A stretch of DNA of 64,000 nucleotides from Cetobacterium sp. NK01 (GTDB lineage Bacteria; Fusobacteriota; Fusobacteriia; Fusobacteriales; Fusobacteriaceae), in NCBI RefSeq assembly GCF_024506395.1, contig NZ_JANIBO010000001.1:1550001-1614000 (forward strand). The letters are read 5' to 3'. Position numbers and translations under genes: made by a program. The stretch's first letter is position 1. The number at the start of each line of letters is the position of its first letter. This document shows positions 53,666-62,545 of this stretch, piece after piece. The notes under the pieces are model-generated. The model was not told the origin of the DNA. It saw only the letters and a program-made list of their open reading frames with translations, and ran no database searches.

Positions 53666-54850
53666 ATGGCAAAAATAATATTAGAATCAGGAAAAGAAAA
53701 GAAAATTAGGAATTTTTATCCTAATGTTTTTAAAGATGAAATTCAAGATATATTGGGAAATGTATCAAATGGAGATATAGTAGAAGTTTGTACAACCGAT
53801 GGAGAAATAGTTGGAAAAGGTTATGTTGCTGAGGCAACAAATGCTTTTGTAAGAGTTTTAACAACTAAAGATATACCTGTAGATAAAACTTTGATTTTAG
53901 AAAAAATAAAGAGAGCTTATGAAAAAAGAAAACATCTTTTAGCTGAAACAAATTGTATAAGAGCATTTTATTCTGAAGCAGATGGAATACCAGGTCTAAT
54001 AATAGATAAATTTGATAAGTATGTTTCAGTGCAGTTTAGAAATTCAGGATTAGAAGTAGCTTTTAGACAAGAAATAATAAATGCTATAAAAAAGGTTATG
54101 AAACCAAAGGGAATATATGAAAGAAGTGATGTTGAAAATAGAACTCATGAGGGAGTAGAGCAACAAACTGGAATAATATACGGTGAGATTCCTGAAAGAA
54201 TAGTAATGGAAGATAATGGATTAAAGTATTATGTAGATATAATTGATGGACAAAAAACAGGATTCTTCTTAGATCAAAGAGATTCAAGAAAATTTATAAG
54301 ACCATTTTTAAATGAAAATACAAGATTCTTAGATGTATTTTCAAGTAGTGGTGGATTTTCTGTTGCAGCATTAAAAGAAGGATGTAAGAAGGTTATTGCT
54401 ATTGATAAAGAACCTCATGCACTAGAGTTATGTAAAGAAAATTATGAATTAAATGAGTTTAAAAACGATTTTGAAACAGCTGAGGGAGATGCATTTTTAA
54501 TGTTAAAAATCTTAGCAAATAGAGGTGAAAAATTTGATGTAATAACATTAGATCCTCCGTCATTAATAAAGAAAAAAATTGATATTCACAGAGGAAGAGA
54601 TATGTTCTTTAGTTTATGTGATGAAAGTTTTAAATTAATAGAAGATGGTGGTATTGTAGGTATTATAACGTGTGCATACCATATGAGTTTACAAGATTTA
54701 ATTGAAGTTACGAGAATGGCAGCTTCAAAAAATGGGAAATTATTACAAGTTATTGGTGTAAATTATCAACCAGAGGATCATCCTTGGATTTTACATGTGC
54801 CAGAAACACTTTATTTAAAAGCTTTATGGGTTAGAGTAGTAAATAATTAA
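53666..54850 (+). CDS. RlmI-like 23S rRNA (cytosine-C5) methyltransferase
   Basis: A 394-residue protein with an N-terminal PUA RNA-binding domain (about residues 1-75, VSNGDIVEVCTTDGEIVGKGYV), a middle EEHEE-type region, and a C-terminal Rossmann methyltransferase: FLDVFSSSGGFSVAALKEG binds SAM and TLDPPSLIKKK is the catalytic block. This layout is that of RlmI/RlmK-type enzymes. The exact base is unknown. It lies 11 bases after alr and 17 before a CvpA-family gene. Confidence 0.88.
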   Translation: MAKIILESGKEKKIRNFYPNVFKDEIQDILGNVSNGDIVEVCTTDGEIVGKGYVAEATNAFVRVLTTKDIPVDKTLILEKIKRAYEKRKHLLAETNCIRAFYSEADGIPGLIIDKFDKYVSVQFRNSGLEVAFRQEIINAIKKVMKPKGIYERSDVENRTHEGVEQQTGIIYGEIPERIVMEDNGLKYYVDIIDGQKTGFFLDQRDSRKFIRPFLNENTRFLDVFSSSGGFSVAALKEGCKKVIAIDKEPHALELCKENYELNEFKNDFETAEGDAFLMLKILANRGEKFDVITLDPPSLIKKKIDIHRGRDMFFSLCDESFKLIEDGGIVGIITCAYHMSLQDLIEVTRMAASKNGKLLQVIGVNYQPEDHPWILHVPETLYLKALWVRVVNN

Positions 54851-54867
54851 TTTAAGGGGGAATAATT

Positions 54868-55401
54868 ATGTACTTAGATATTTTAATAGCAGTAATACTT
54901 ATATTTGCAATAGTTGAAGGCCTAAAAGATGGATTTTTATTACAGTTCTTTTCAATATTTGGGATATTTATAGACTTTATAATAGCTCAAAAATTTACTC
55001 CAATAGTAATGGAAAAATTAGCTATTAATACTAATGAAAGCAACTTCTTATTAACATATATAGGTGTATTTATAGCTTCTTACTTTGTTATTGCTATTTT
55101 AATGTTTTTTATAGGAATTATTTTGAAGAACCAAAATAAAGGATTTTTATCTAGAGGATTAGGAGGAGTTTTTGGTTTTGTAAAAGGACTTGTAATCTCT
55201 TTAATAATTTTATTTATATTTAACTATACTTCCCAAAAATATACAGCTTTAAAAAAATATGGAGTAGATAGTAAAACAAATGAATTTTTCTTAAATAAAT
55301 CGCATTATATAGAAGAATATCTACCTAAAGAGTTGAAATCGGAGTTAAATTATATAAAAGGAAAAGAGCTAGTTGAAAAATACTTTAATAAAATGTTTTA
55401 G
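54868..55401 (+). CDS. CvpA-family membrane protein
   Basis: A 177-residue inner-membrane protein with four predicted hydrophobic helices (about 3-22, 28-45, 62-84, 100-122) and the family's early ILIAVILIFAIVEGLKDG pattern. CvpA was found through colicin V production and is linked to envelope stress in several Gram-negatives, but its molecular role is not settled. It sits 9 bases upstream of lptF and is probably in the same operon. Confidence 0.85.
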   Translation: MYLDILIAVILIFAIVEGLKDGFLLQFFSIFGIFIDFIIAQKFTPIVMEKLAINTNESNFLLTYIGVFIASYFVIAILMFFIGIILKNQNKGFLSRGLGGVFGFVKGLVISLIILFIFNYTSQKYTALKKYGVDSKTNEFFLNKSHYIEEYLPKELKSELNYIKGKELVEKYFNKMF

Positions 55402-55410
55402 GAGAGAAAG

Positions 55411-56490
55411 ATGAAAATAATTGAAAAATATATATTGGAAGATGTAAAAATGCCAATAATATTTGGAGTTTCACTATTTACATTTATTTTCTTAATTGAA
55501 ATTATTGTTTCTCTTATGGAAAATATAATAGTAAAAGGAATCTCTTTAATAGATGTACTAAGAATACTATCATTTTATCTTCCACCAATTTTATCTCAAA
55601 CAATACCTATGGGAGTATTTTTAGGTGTTATGATAACTTTTTCTAAATTTACTAGAACAAGTGAAGCAACAGCAATGAGCTCAATAGGAATGTCTTTAAA
55701 AGATATATTGAAGCCAATAGTAATGTTAGCTTCAATTGTAACTATTTTTATTTTTTTCTTACAAGAAAGTATTATTCCAAGATCTTTTAGTAAATTAGAA
55801 GAGATAACTATGAAGATAGCATATGAAAATCCAGTATTTCAATTAAAAGAAAGAATCTTAATAGATGAAGTTGATGAATATAGTTTATATATTGAAAAAA
55901 TAAATAGAAAAACAAACGAAGCAGAAAATGTATTGATATTCCAAAAAGAAGATAAAAATACTTTTCCAACTATTTTATTAGGAGATAAAGCATATTGGAA
56001 AAATATAAATATGATTTTAGAAGATTCTAAATTTTATACATTTAATCCAGATGGTACTATTAAATTAGAAGGAGAATTTAAGCAGAAAAAAATACCACTA
56101 AGTTCATATTTTCAGGAAGTATCTATAGATGTAAAAGATATTGAGGCCATGGGAATAATGACTCTCTTTAAAAGTTTAAAAGGAAAAACATATGAAGAGA
56201 AGATTCCATATTTAGTAGAAATTAATAGAAAAATAGCGATACCTTTATCAACTATTGTATTAGCAGTATTAGGTGTTTTGTTATCTATTGGACATCATAG
56301 AAGTGGTAAAGGGGCTAGTTTTGGAGTAAGTTTAGGAGTTATATTTATATATATTGTATTTTTAAATGTAGGAATGGTAATGGCAAATAAGGGTGTGGTA
56401 TCACCTTATATAGGAGTTTGGTTACCTAATTTACTATTATTTGGTGGAACAGCTCTACTATATAAAAGAAAAGCAGGTGGTGCTAGATGA
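55411..56490 (+). CDS. lptF: LPS export permease LptF (YjgP/YjgQ family)
   Basis: A 359-residue permease with three N-terminal and three C-terminal membrane helices around a periplasmic beta-jelly-roll domain (about residues 125-265). EKYILEDVKMPIIFGVSLFTFIFL and FTRTSEATAMSSIGMSLKDIL (coupling helix region) are typical. It works with LptG and the LptB ATPase to lift LPS out of the inner membrane. The next gene overlaps its end by 4 bases. Which of the two is F and which is G is assigned by order only. Confidence 0.87.
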   Translation: MKIIEKYILEDVKMPIIFGVSLFTFIFLIEIIVSLMENIIVKGISLIDVLRILSFYLPPILSQTIPMGVFLGVMITFSKFTRTSEATAMSSIGMSLKDILKPIVMLASIVTIFIFFLQESIIPRSFSKLEEITMKIAYENPVFQLKERILIDEVDEYSLYIEKINRKTNEAENVLIFQKEDKNTFPTILLGDKAYWKNINMILEDSKFYTFNPDGTIKLEGEFKQKKIPLSSYFQEVSIDVKDIEAMGIMTLFKSLKGKTYEEKIPYLVEINRKIAIPLSTIVLAVLGVLLSIGHHRSGKGASFGVSLGVIFIYIVFLNVGMVMANKGVVSPYIGVWLPNLLLFGGTALLYKRKAGGAR

Positions 56491-57566
56491 AAAAATTAGA
56501 TATATATATAAGTAAGAACTTTATAAAATCATTTTTATTAAGTTTGATAGCTTTTATAAACATTTTTATTTTAAGTCAACTTTTTAAAATAATAAGATAT
56601 ATTACAGCTGGAAGAATGAGTGTATCTGAATCAGCAACCTATATATTATATTTGTTACCAAAAATTTTTATAGAGGTGACACCTTTAGCAGTTTTATTAG
56701 GGTCTCTAATGTGCATAAATAAAATGGCTTCAAATTTAGAGATAATATCATTAAAAACATCAGGGATAAGTTTTAGAAGAATAGCTAGATATCCAATAAT
56801 AATATCGTTTTTTATATCACTTATAGTTTTCCAAGTTATGAATAAAGTTCATCCAATGGCTTTAGCTAAAAGTAGAGCTTTAAGAGCAGGAAGAAAGATT
56901 TCAGAAAGAGTTTTACCTGCAACTAAAAACAACGCATTTTTAAGAACAGAAGATAATTTAGTTTATTATATAAGACAAGTTGATAGAGTAAAAAATACAG
57001 GATCTCTAATTGAAATAATAAAATTAGATAAAAATTTTGAAAAAATAGAAAAAATTATAACAGCTAAAACAGGTATATTTAGTGTAGAGAAAAATTCTTG
57101 GATATTAAAAGATGCTGTTGTTAACAATTTAAGAAATAAGACTCAAGAAACATATAAGACATATTCAAATGAAGAGTTAGATAAAGCACCAGAAGATTTC
57201 ATAACAATACAAGGAGATCCAGATGAATTAACAAATGCAGAGATAAGAAAAGCAATTAGAGATATTCGTATAACAGGAGGAGATATAAAAGAACCTCTTT
57301 CTGTTCTAGGAAAAAGATATTCTTTTCCCTTTGCAAGTTTTATAGTATCGTTTTTAGGTTTATCTTTAGGAAGTAGATATGTTAGAGGAGCTTCTGCTAT
57401 AAGTATAGCATTAAGTGTAGGACTTGGATATTCGTACTATATTGTTCAAGCATCTTTTGAAGCATTAAGTGTAAATGGAATATTAAATCCATTTGTAAGT
57501 GGTTGGATACCAAATATTATATTTTTATCTTTAGGAATATACTTTATGAAAAGAGCGGAGTATTGA
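56487..57566 (+). CDS. lptG: LPS export permease LptG (YjgP/YjgQ family)
   Basis: A 359-residue paralogue of the preceding gene with the same six-helix plus periplasmic-domain plan: DIYISKNFIKSFLLSLIAFINIFIL opens it, and ASNLEIISLKTSGISFRRIARYP is the cytoplasmic coupling segment. The start overlaps the lptF stop by 4 bases (ATGA type), so the two are translated as a unit. Its end is followed closely by an M16 peptidase. Confidence 0.87.
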   Translation: MKKLDIYISKNFIKSFLLSLIAFINIFILSQLFKIIRYITAGRMSVSESATYILYLLPKIFIEVTPLAVLLGSLMCINKMASNLEIISLKTSGISFRRIARYPIIISFFISLIVFQVMNKVHPMALAKSRALRAGRKISERVLPATKNNAFLRTEDNLVYYIRQVDRVKNTGSLIEIIKLDKNFEKIEKIITAKTGIFSVEKNSWILKDAVVNNLRNKTQETYKTYSNEELDKAPEDFITIQGDPDELTNAEIRKAIRDIRITGGDIKEPLSVLGKRYSFPFASFIVSFLGLSLGSRYVRGASAISIALSVGLGYSYYIVQASFEALSVNGILNPFVSGWIPNIIFLSLGIYFMKRAEY

Positions 57567-57574
57567 GGAGGAAA

Positions 57575-58822
57575 ATGAGCATAATTACTAAGAGGTTAGA
57601 TAACGGGATAACAGTTTTAATTGAAGATATAAAAAGTATAAATACAGCTAGTTTAGGATTTTTTGTGAGAGCAGGAGTTAAAAACGAGCTACCAGGTGAA
57701 GAAGGTATATCACATTTTATTGAACACTTATTATTTAAAGGAACAACAAATCGTTCAGCAAAAGAGATTTCAGAAGAGATAGATGATCAGGGTGGAATGA
57801 TAAATGCATATACAAGTGTAGAAAAAACTGCATATTACATACAAATGACATCAAATACTTTAGAAATAGGTATAGATATTTTAAATGATATGTTTTTAAA
57901 TTCTACATTTACAGAGGAAAATATTGAAAAAGAAAGAAATGTTATAATAGAAGAAATAAGAATGTATGAAGATATACCAGAGGAAGTTGTACATGAAGAG
58001 AATTTAAGTTTTGCTATAAATGGTGTTCAAAGTCAAAAAGTAGCCGGAACAATAGAAAGTTTAAAGGGAATAAATAGAGATAAGATAATTAAGTATTTTA
58101 ACGATATGTATAAACCTGAAAACATAGTTATTGCAGTTGCGGGTAATATAAACGTAGAGGATACCTATGAAAGATTAAATAAAGGTATAGGACAATTAAA
58201 AGATAAAAGTACTAAAAGGTTTTATGATGGATCTATGAATATAAATTCTGGTGAAAAAATAATAAATCAAGAAACGAATCAAGTACATTTATGTGTGAAC
58301 ACATTAGGTGCATCAAATATAGATAAAGATAGAGTTTCAATGTCAGTAATTTCTAATGTATTAGGTGGAAATATGAGTTCAAGACTTTTCCAAAAAATTA
58401 GAGAGGAAAGAGGCCTTGCATATTCGGTATATTCATATACAACGAATTTTGATGAGGGGGGATTGTTTACAATTTACGCAGGAACGACTCATGATGATTA
58501 TAAAGAAGTTATATCTATTATAGAAAATGAATTAAAAGAAATAAAAGAAAAGGGAATAACTGAAAAAGAATTACAAAGAGCTAAAAATCAGTTTTTAAGT
58601 ATGGTAACTTTTGGACTTGAAAGTAGTAAAGGAAAAATGTCAAGAATGGCAGGATCTTATTTAGTATATGGCGAAGTAAGAGATATTGAAATAGTAATAG
58701 AAGAGATTGAAAGTGTTAATCTAGAAGATATTCAAAGAGTTGCGAAAAAAATATTTGATGAAAAATATATTTCTAAAACAATTTTAGGAAATATGAATCT
58801 GTTAACTAAAGATGAAAAATAG
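57575..58822 (+). CDS. M16 family zinc peptidase (mitochondrial processing peptidase-like)
   Basis: A 415-residue metallopeptidase. The inverted zinc motif HxxEH is H47-FIE-H51, and the third ligand is expected in ERNVIIEEIRMYED. A second inactive lobe follows, as in processing-peptidase-like bacterial proteins (ALGGNMSSRLFQKIREERGLAYSVYSY). There is no signal peptide, so it is cytoplasmic. The ATG at 57575 has GAGGAGG upstream. The stop codon directly abuts the left end of an insertion sequence. The length is near normal, so little or nothing has been lost. Confidence 0.9.
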   Translation: MSIITKRLDNGITVLIEDIKSINTASLGFFVRAGVKNELPGEEGISHFIEHLLFKGTTNRSAKEISEEIDDQGGMINAYTSVEKTAYYIQMTSNTLEIGIDILNDMFLNSTFTEENIEKERNVIIEEIRMYEDIPEEVVHEENLSFAINGVQSQKVAGTIESLKGINRDKIIKYFNDMYKPENIVIAVAGNINVEDTYERLNKGIGQLKDKSTKRFYDGSMNINSGEKIINQETNQVHLCVNTLGASNIDKDRVSMSVISNVLGGNMSSRLFQKIREERGLAYSVYSYTTNFDEGGLFTIYAGTTHDDYKEVISIIENELKEIKEKGITEKELQRAKNQFLSMVTFGLESSKGKMSRMAGSYLVYGEVRDIEIVIEEIESVNLEDIQRVAKKIFDEKYISKTILGNMNLLTKDEK

Positions 58823-58857
58823 GTCCAATTCCTAAAAAAGGGATAAAGATTTTCGAC
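58823..58857 (+). repeat. Left terminal inverted repeat of the IS
   Basis: Begins GTCCAATTCCT and ends TTCGAC. It matches the complement of the right end at roughly two thirds of positions when small gaps are allowed. Confidence 0.6.
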
Positions 58858-58892
58858 TTGAAATATTTTTGTAAAAAAATGATATCACAAAA

Positions 58893-58913
58893 AGACATAG
58901 CTTGTCTATGCCT
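58893..58913 (-). terminator. Terminator of the transposase gene
   Basis: On the - strand AGGCATAG, loop ACAAG, CTATGTCT (one G-U), then TTTTTG. It lies after the transposase stop. Confidence 0.65.
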
Positions 58914-58914
58914 C

Positions 58915-58932
58915 AAAAAGAATATTCTTTTT
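58915..58932. repeat. 18-bp perfect palindrome inside the IS 3' end
   Basis: AAAAAGAATATTCTTTTT, between the transposase stop and its terminator. Purpose unknown. Confidence 0.6.
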
Positions 58933-58937
58933 CTTTG

Positions 58938-59963
58938 TTAAAATAGCAGTAGATTTTTTCTGCTGACTTCGCTATATTCTACGCCAGCAACTTTGGCAGG
59001 AGTAAGGTTACTCAATCCTTTATGCGGTGTAATGTAGTTGTAGAAGAAAAAGAAGCCTTCTAATAGTGCGTTTACACTTGTTTCGCACTTTAAACCGTGG
59101 GTTGTTCTATATTTATGTTTGAATCTTTTAAAAAAGGTTTCAATTAGGTTGTTAGTTACTTCGTCATACCATGATTGAACTTTAATATGTTTAGATTCTG
59201 AGAATACTATTTTTGTTGGAATATTGTAGCTAGGTAATCTATCAGATACTATTGATTTAGGTGCTCCAAATCGCTTTTTAACCTTATCAAACAGGTGGAA
59301 AGCAGAGGTTGCTTCTCTTGAAGTTGTAAGGTACCAATCAATAACGTATCTAGTTTCAGAGTCAATTAAAGTCCAGATGTAATATCTTTTACCTTTGATT
59401 TTAATTACAGTTTCATCAACGTGCCACTCATCAGATAGATTTAAATCTTGCGGAGTATGTTTAGAAACAATATCTTTAAATATGCCTGCAAAACCTTTGA
59501 TCCATTTGTAAATGGAGACATGAGAGATTTTAATATTTTTACGATCTAAAAGGTATTGTGAAATAGCTCTTGTGGTAGCTGAATGAACAAAATACATATA
59601 CAAAGCATCAATGACAACATTGATATTTGTTCGAAGTCTTTTGATATTAATTGTTTTAGATTTAAATTCAGAAGAAATACTATCAAAATTAGAAGTCTTT
59701 TTTACTGCAATATGAATATGATTACACTTTCTGGAATTGCATTTAAACCTAGAATAGTAAAGATAATCATGATGCAAATATGTTCCTGAATTACAAATAG
59801 GACATTTAGGATATGAACGCCTATTATCACCGAGTTTAGAATTAGCAGAGAATTGTCTAGCGCATTCTTTGCATTGGTATTTTTGATGTCCAAGATTATT
59901 TTTACCAAAACGATAAAGGTTTTTAGAGAAACAACGAGGACAAGAGATATTATTAATATACAT
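58938..59963 (-). CDS. DDE transposase of the IS240/IS6-like type
   Basis: A 341-residue transposase, apparently intact. Two N-terminal zinc ribbons (C8/C11/C31/C34 and C54/C57/C75/C80) are followed by a helix-turn-helix region (TTRAISQYLLDRKNIKISHVSIYKWI) and the catalytic domain with D183 in DEWHVDETVIK, D241 in SDRLPSY and E275 in NNLIETFFKRF, a DD34E spacing. WHVDET and the pattern around it are typical of the IS240/IS6 group; the zinc ribbons make it longer than classic IS6 enzymes. The ribosome site GAAAGGAG is about 11 bases before the ATG. Confidence 0.9.
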   Translation of the reverse strand: MYINNISCPRCFSKNLYRFGKNNLGHQKYQCKECARQFSANSKLGDNRRSYPKCPICNSGTYLHHDYLYYSRFKCNSRKCNHIHIAVKKTSNFDSISSEFKSKTINIKRLRTNINVVIDALYMYFVHSATTRAISQYLLDRKNIKISHVSIYKWIKGFAGIFKDIVSKHTPQDLNLSDEWHVDETVIKIKGKRYYIWTLIDSETRYVIDWYLTTSREATSAFHLFDKVKKRFGAPKSIVSDRLPSYNIPTKIVFSESKHIKVQSWYDEVTNNLIETFFKRFKHKYRTTHGLKCETSVNALLEGFFFFYNYITPHKGLSNLTPAKVAGVEYSEVSRKNLLLF

Positions 59964-60002
59964 AGTTAAAAACTGCTCCTTTCTTGGGGGGAATATTGGT
60001 TG

Positions 60003-60036
60003 GTCGAATAACTATTATACCTCAAAGGATTGGAAC
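60003..60036 (-). repeat. Right terminal inverted repeat of the IS
   Basis: Read on the - strand it begins GTTCCAATCCT and ends TTCGAC, matching the left end with a few gaps. Confidence 0.6.
60014..60019 (-). promoter_or_regulatory. -10 element of the transposase gene within the right inverted repeat
   Basis: TATAAT on the - strand. A TTGAAA lies 19 bases upstream, outside the element in flanking DNA, so expression may depend on where the element lands. Confidence 0.4.
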
Positions 60037-60088
60037 AGTTTCAATAAATTTTAAGTTAACAGAAACGGAAATATATAAAGGGGAAAAA

Positions 60089-60529
60089 ATGAAAAAAGTA
60101 ACAGTGAAATTAGTATTAGAAAATGGAATAGAATTACCTAAATATATGACAGAAGGAGCGGCTGGAATGGATGTTAAAGCAAATATTTCAGAGCCACTTA
60201 TTTTAAAAACATTAGAAAGAAAATTAGTTCCTACAGGAATTAAAATGGAAATTCCATATGGATATGAAGTTCAAGTTAGACCAAGAAGTGGACTTGCTTT
60301 AAAGCATGGAGTAACACTAGTAAATGCACCAGGAACAATTGATTCAGATTATAGAGGGGAAGTTGGAATAATATTAATAAATCTAAGTAATGAGGAGTTT
60401 GTTGTAAATCCTGGAGAGAGAATAGGTCAATTAGTTCTTCAAAAAGTTTATAAAATGGAATTTGAAGAAGTTGAGGAACTATCAACAACTGTAAGAGCTG
60501 AAGGTGGATTTGGGCATACAGGGAAATAG
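60089..60529 (+). CDS. dut: dUTP diphosphatase
   Basis: A 146-residue trimeric dUTPase that hydrolyses dUTP to dUMP and keeps uracil out of DNA. The five motifs are visible: [34 protein letters not shown] (catalytic Asp), [10 protein letters not shown] and the C-terminal GGFGHTGK. The ATG at 60089 has AAAGGGG upstream; an upstream ATG at 59984 would begin inside the IS and is rejected. The IS has separated it from its former upstream neighbour. rodA follows 9 bases later. Confidence 0.95.
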   Translation: MKKVTVKLVLENGIELPKYMTEGAAGMDVKANISEPLILKTLERKLVPTGIKMEIPYGYEVQVRPRSGLALKHGVTLVNAPGTIDSDYRGEVGIILINLSNEEFVVNPGERIGQLVLQKVYKMEFEEVEELSTTVRAEGGFGHTGK

Positions 60530-60538
60530 GAGAAGTAA

Positions 60539-61642
60539 ATGGGAAAAAATCATGATTTGGTAGTTACTATAAAAAGAATAAAAAAGATGAAAAATATGAT
60601 TTTATATATTGCTTTGTGCATTGTTTTAATAAGTTTATTAACTGTTTATAGTGCCACAATACATAAAGGAACATCTTTTTTTTATAAAGAGATTGCATGG
60701 ATAGGATTAGGAGTTTTAACATATTTTATATTTTCTTTTATAGATTATAAAGTATATGGAAAATACTATAAAGTGATATACTTGATAAATGTAATTTTAT
60801 TACTTTTGGTATTTATAATAGGGGATAAAAGACTAGGAGCTCAGAGATGGATTGATTTAGGATTTATAACAATTCAGCCATCAGAATTTTCAAAGTTATT
60901 TATAGTCTTAACTTTTGCAGAAGTTTTAGCTACAAAATATAACCATAAATTTTCAGGATTAAAAAGTGTTTTATCCACAAGTATCCATGTTTTACCAATA
61001 TTTTTATTAATAGCTGCACAACCAGACTTAGGAACATCTTTAGTTATAATATTTTTATATTTAATTTTAATATTTATAAATGGAATTGATTGGAAAACTA
61101 TAATAATCTTAGCAATTGTTGGGTTATCAATGGCACCAATTGGATACTTTTTTTTATTGAAAGATTATCAAAGAGAAAGAGTATTAACATTTTTAAATCC
61201 AGAAGCTGATTTATTAGGAAGTGGTTGGAATGTAACTCAATCGATGATAGCAGTAGGATCTGGTGGAATTTTTGGAAAAGGTTTTTTACAAGGAACTCAA
61301 AGTAAGTTAAGATTTTTGCCAGAATCACATACAGATTTTATAGCAGCAGTATTTTTAGAAGAGAGAGGATTAGTTGGAGGATGTGTTTTATTAGTACTTT
61401 ATATGTTGCTTTTATGGGGAATATTAAGAATAGGAGATAAAGCTGAAGGTTATGGAAAATTAATATGTTATGGAATATCAGCTATTTTTTTCTTTCATAT
61501 AGTTATAAACATTGGTATGGTAATGGGAGTAATGCCTGTAACAGGATTACCTCTTCTTTTAATGAGTTATGGAGGAACTTCTTTTTTGTTTGCCTTTGCA
61601 ATGTTAGGAATTGTCCAAAGTATAAATGTATATAGGGAGTAA
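60539..61642 (+). CDS. rodA: SEDS-family peptidoglycan polymerase, RodA-like
   Basis: A 367-residue protein with about ten membrane helices. QPSEFSKLFIVLTFAEVLA, RVLTFLNPEADLLGSGWNVTQSMIAVGSGGIFGKGF, FLPESHTDFIAAV (with the catalytic Asp) and the final LLMSYGGTSFL are SEDS signatures. The single-gene context without division genes and the AKLFIVLT... pattern favour RodA (side-wall synthesis) over FtsW. It overlaps the next start by one base. Confidence 0.9.
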   Translation: MGKNHDLVVTIKRIKKMKNMILYIALCIVLISLLTVYSATIHKGTSFFYKEIAWIGLGVLTYFIFSFIDYKVYGKYYKVIYLINVILLLLVFIIGDKRLGAQRWIDLGFITIQPSEFSKLFIVLTFAEVLATKYNHKFSGLKSVLSTSIHVLPIFLLIAAQPDLGTSLVIIFLYLILIFINGIDWKTIIILAIVGLSMAPIGYFFLLKDYQRERVLTFLNPEADLLGSGWNVTQSMIAVGSGGIFGKGFLQGTQSKLRFLPESHTDFIAAVFLEERGLVGGCVLLVLYMLLLWGILRIGDKAEGYGKLICYGISAIFFFHIVINIGMVMGVMPVTGLPLLLMSYGGTSFLFAFAMLGIVQSINVYRE

Positions 61643-61644
61643 TG

Positions 61645-62508
61645 ATGGAATATATTATAGATTCTAGTTTTCATGAGGTAAGATTAGACAGATTTTTAAG
61701 AAAAAAATATGAGAAGATACCGTTAACAGAAATTTTTAAAGGAATTAGAACAGGGAAAATTAAAGTTAATGGAAAAAAATCTAAAGAAAATTATAGATTA
61801 AAAGAGGGAGATATAGTAAAGGTTTTAATATCTGGTGGTGAAACAAAGGAAAAAAAATTTATTGAAATATCTTCAAAAGATTTAGATGTGTTAAAAAATG
61901 GTATTGTTTATGAAGATGAAAAAGTAGTTCTATTTAATAAAGAAGCGGATATGGTAATGCATAAAGGTAGTGGCCATGAATACGGATTATCAGAATTATT
62001 TAAAAGTTTTTATAAAACAGATGAATTTAATTTTGTAAATAGAATAGATAAATCAACTTCGGGTCTTGTGATAGGAGCAAAAAATCTAGTTGTAACTAGA
62101 GAACTAGCTGAAGAAGTTCGAGAAGGAAATACTGAAAAAAAATATTACATATTGGTAGATGGGATAGTTGATAAGGATAAATTTACTTTAAAAAGCTATT
62201 TAAAAAAAGAAGAGACAAAAGTTATAGAGTTAGATTCTTATGAGAGTGGTGCTAAAGAAAGTATTTCTTATTTTAAAGTTTTAAAAAGAGGTAAGAATAG
62301 AACAATTTTAGAAGCTACTCTTGAAACGGGAAGAACTCATCAATTAAGAGTACAACTATCAAATTTAGGATATCCAATAGTAGGAGATGGAAAGTATGGT
62401 AAAAAAGAAAAAAATATGTTTTTATTTTCTTACTACTGTGAAATTCCAAAATATAATATAAAGATAGAGTTACCTCTACCAGAAAATTATATTAAAAACT
62501 TAATTTAA
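61645..62508 (+). CDS. RluA-family pseudouridine synthase
   Basis: A 287-residue enzyme (288 if the ATG 3 bases earlier is used; the later one has the better spacing to GGGAG). An N-terminal S4 RNA-binding domain (about residues 10-65, GIRTGKIKVNGKK) precedes the catalytic domain: NRIDKSTSGLVIGAKN holds the catalytic Asp (NRID in place of the usual HRLD), and GRTHQLRVQLSNLGYPIVGDGKYG is the late motif. RluA-type enzymes modify rRNA or tRNA; the target is not known. A terminator follows. Confidence 0.9.
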   Translation: MEYIIDSSFHEVRLDRFLRKKYEKIPLTEIFKGIRTGKIKVNGKKSKENYRLKEGDIVKVLISGGETKEKKFIEISSKDLDVLKNGIVYEDEKVVLFNKEADMVMHKGSGHEYGLSELFKSFYKTDEFNFVNRIDKSTSGLVIGAKNLVVTRELAEEVREGNTEKKYYILVDGIVDKDKFTLKSYLKKEETKVIELDSYESGAKESISYFKVLKRGKNRTILEATLETGRTHQLRVQLSNLGYPIVGDGKYGKKEKNMFLFSYYCEIPKYNIKIELPLPENYIKNLI

Positions 62509-62541
62509 AAAACGGTTTATAAATTTAAACCGTTTTTTTTA
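62507..62541. terminator. Bidirectional terminator between the pseudouridine synthase gene and ftsZ
   Basis: 13-bp stem AAAAAACGGTTTA / TAAACCGTTTTTT with a short loop, A-run before and T-run after. It serves both convergent genes. Confidence 0.92.
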
Positions 62542-62545
62542 TTAA

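Larger units (their letters stand above)
58823..60036 (-). mobile_element. IS240/IS6-like insertion sequence
   Basis: A unit of about 1.2 kb holding one DDE transposase gene on the - strand and bounded by imperfect inverted repeats of about 35 bases (58823-58857 and 60003-60036), both ending in TTCGAC on the inner side. It lies between the lptF-lptG-M16 run and dut-rodA, both on the + strand. I could not find a direct target duplication at the ends, so the boundaries may be off by a few bases or the insertion may be old. Confidence 0.75.

Noticed and set aside
58814-60044. Target-site duplication of the IS
   Set aside because: The 8 bases on either side (GAAAAATA or AAAAATAG on the left; AGTTTCAA or GTTTCAAT on the right) do not match at any nearby offset.
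59984-60088. N-terminal extension of dut into the IS
   Set aside because: It has no dUTPase homology and starts within the insertion element; the inner ATG has a good ribosome site and the family N-terminus.
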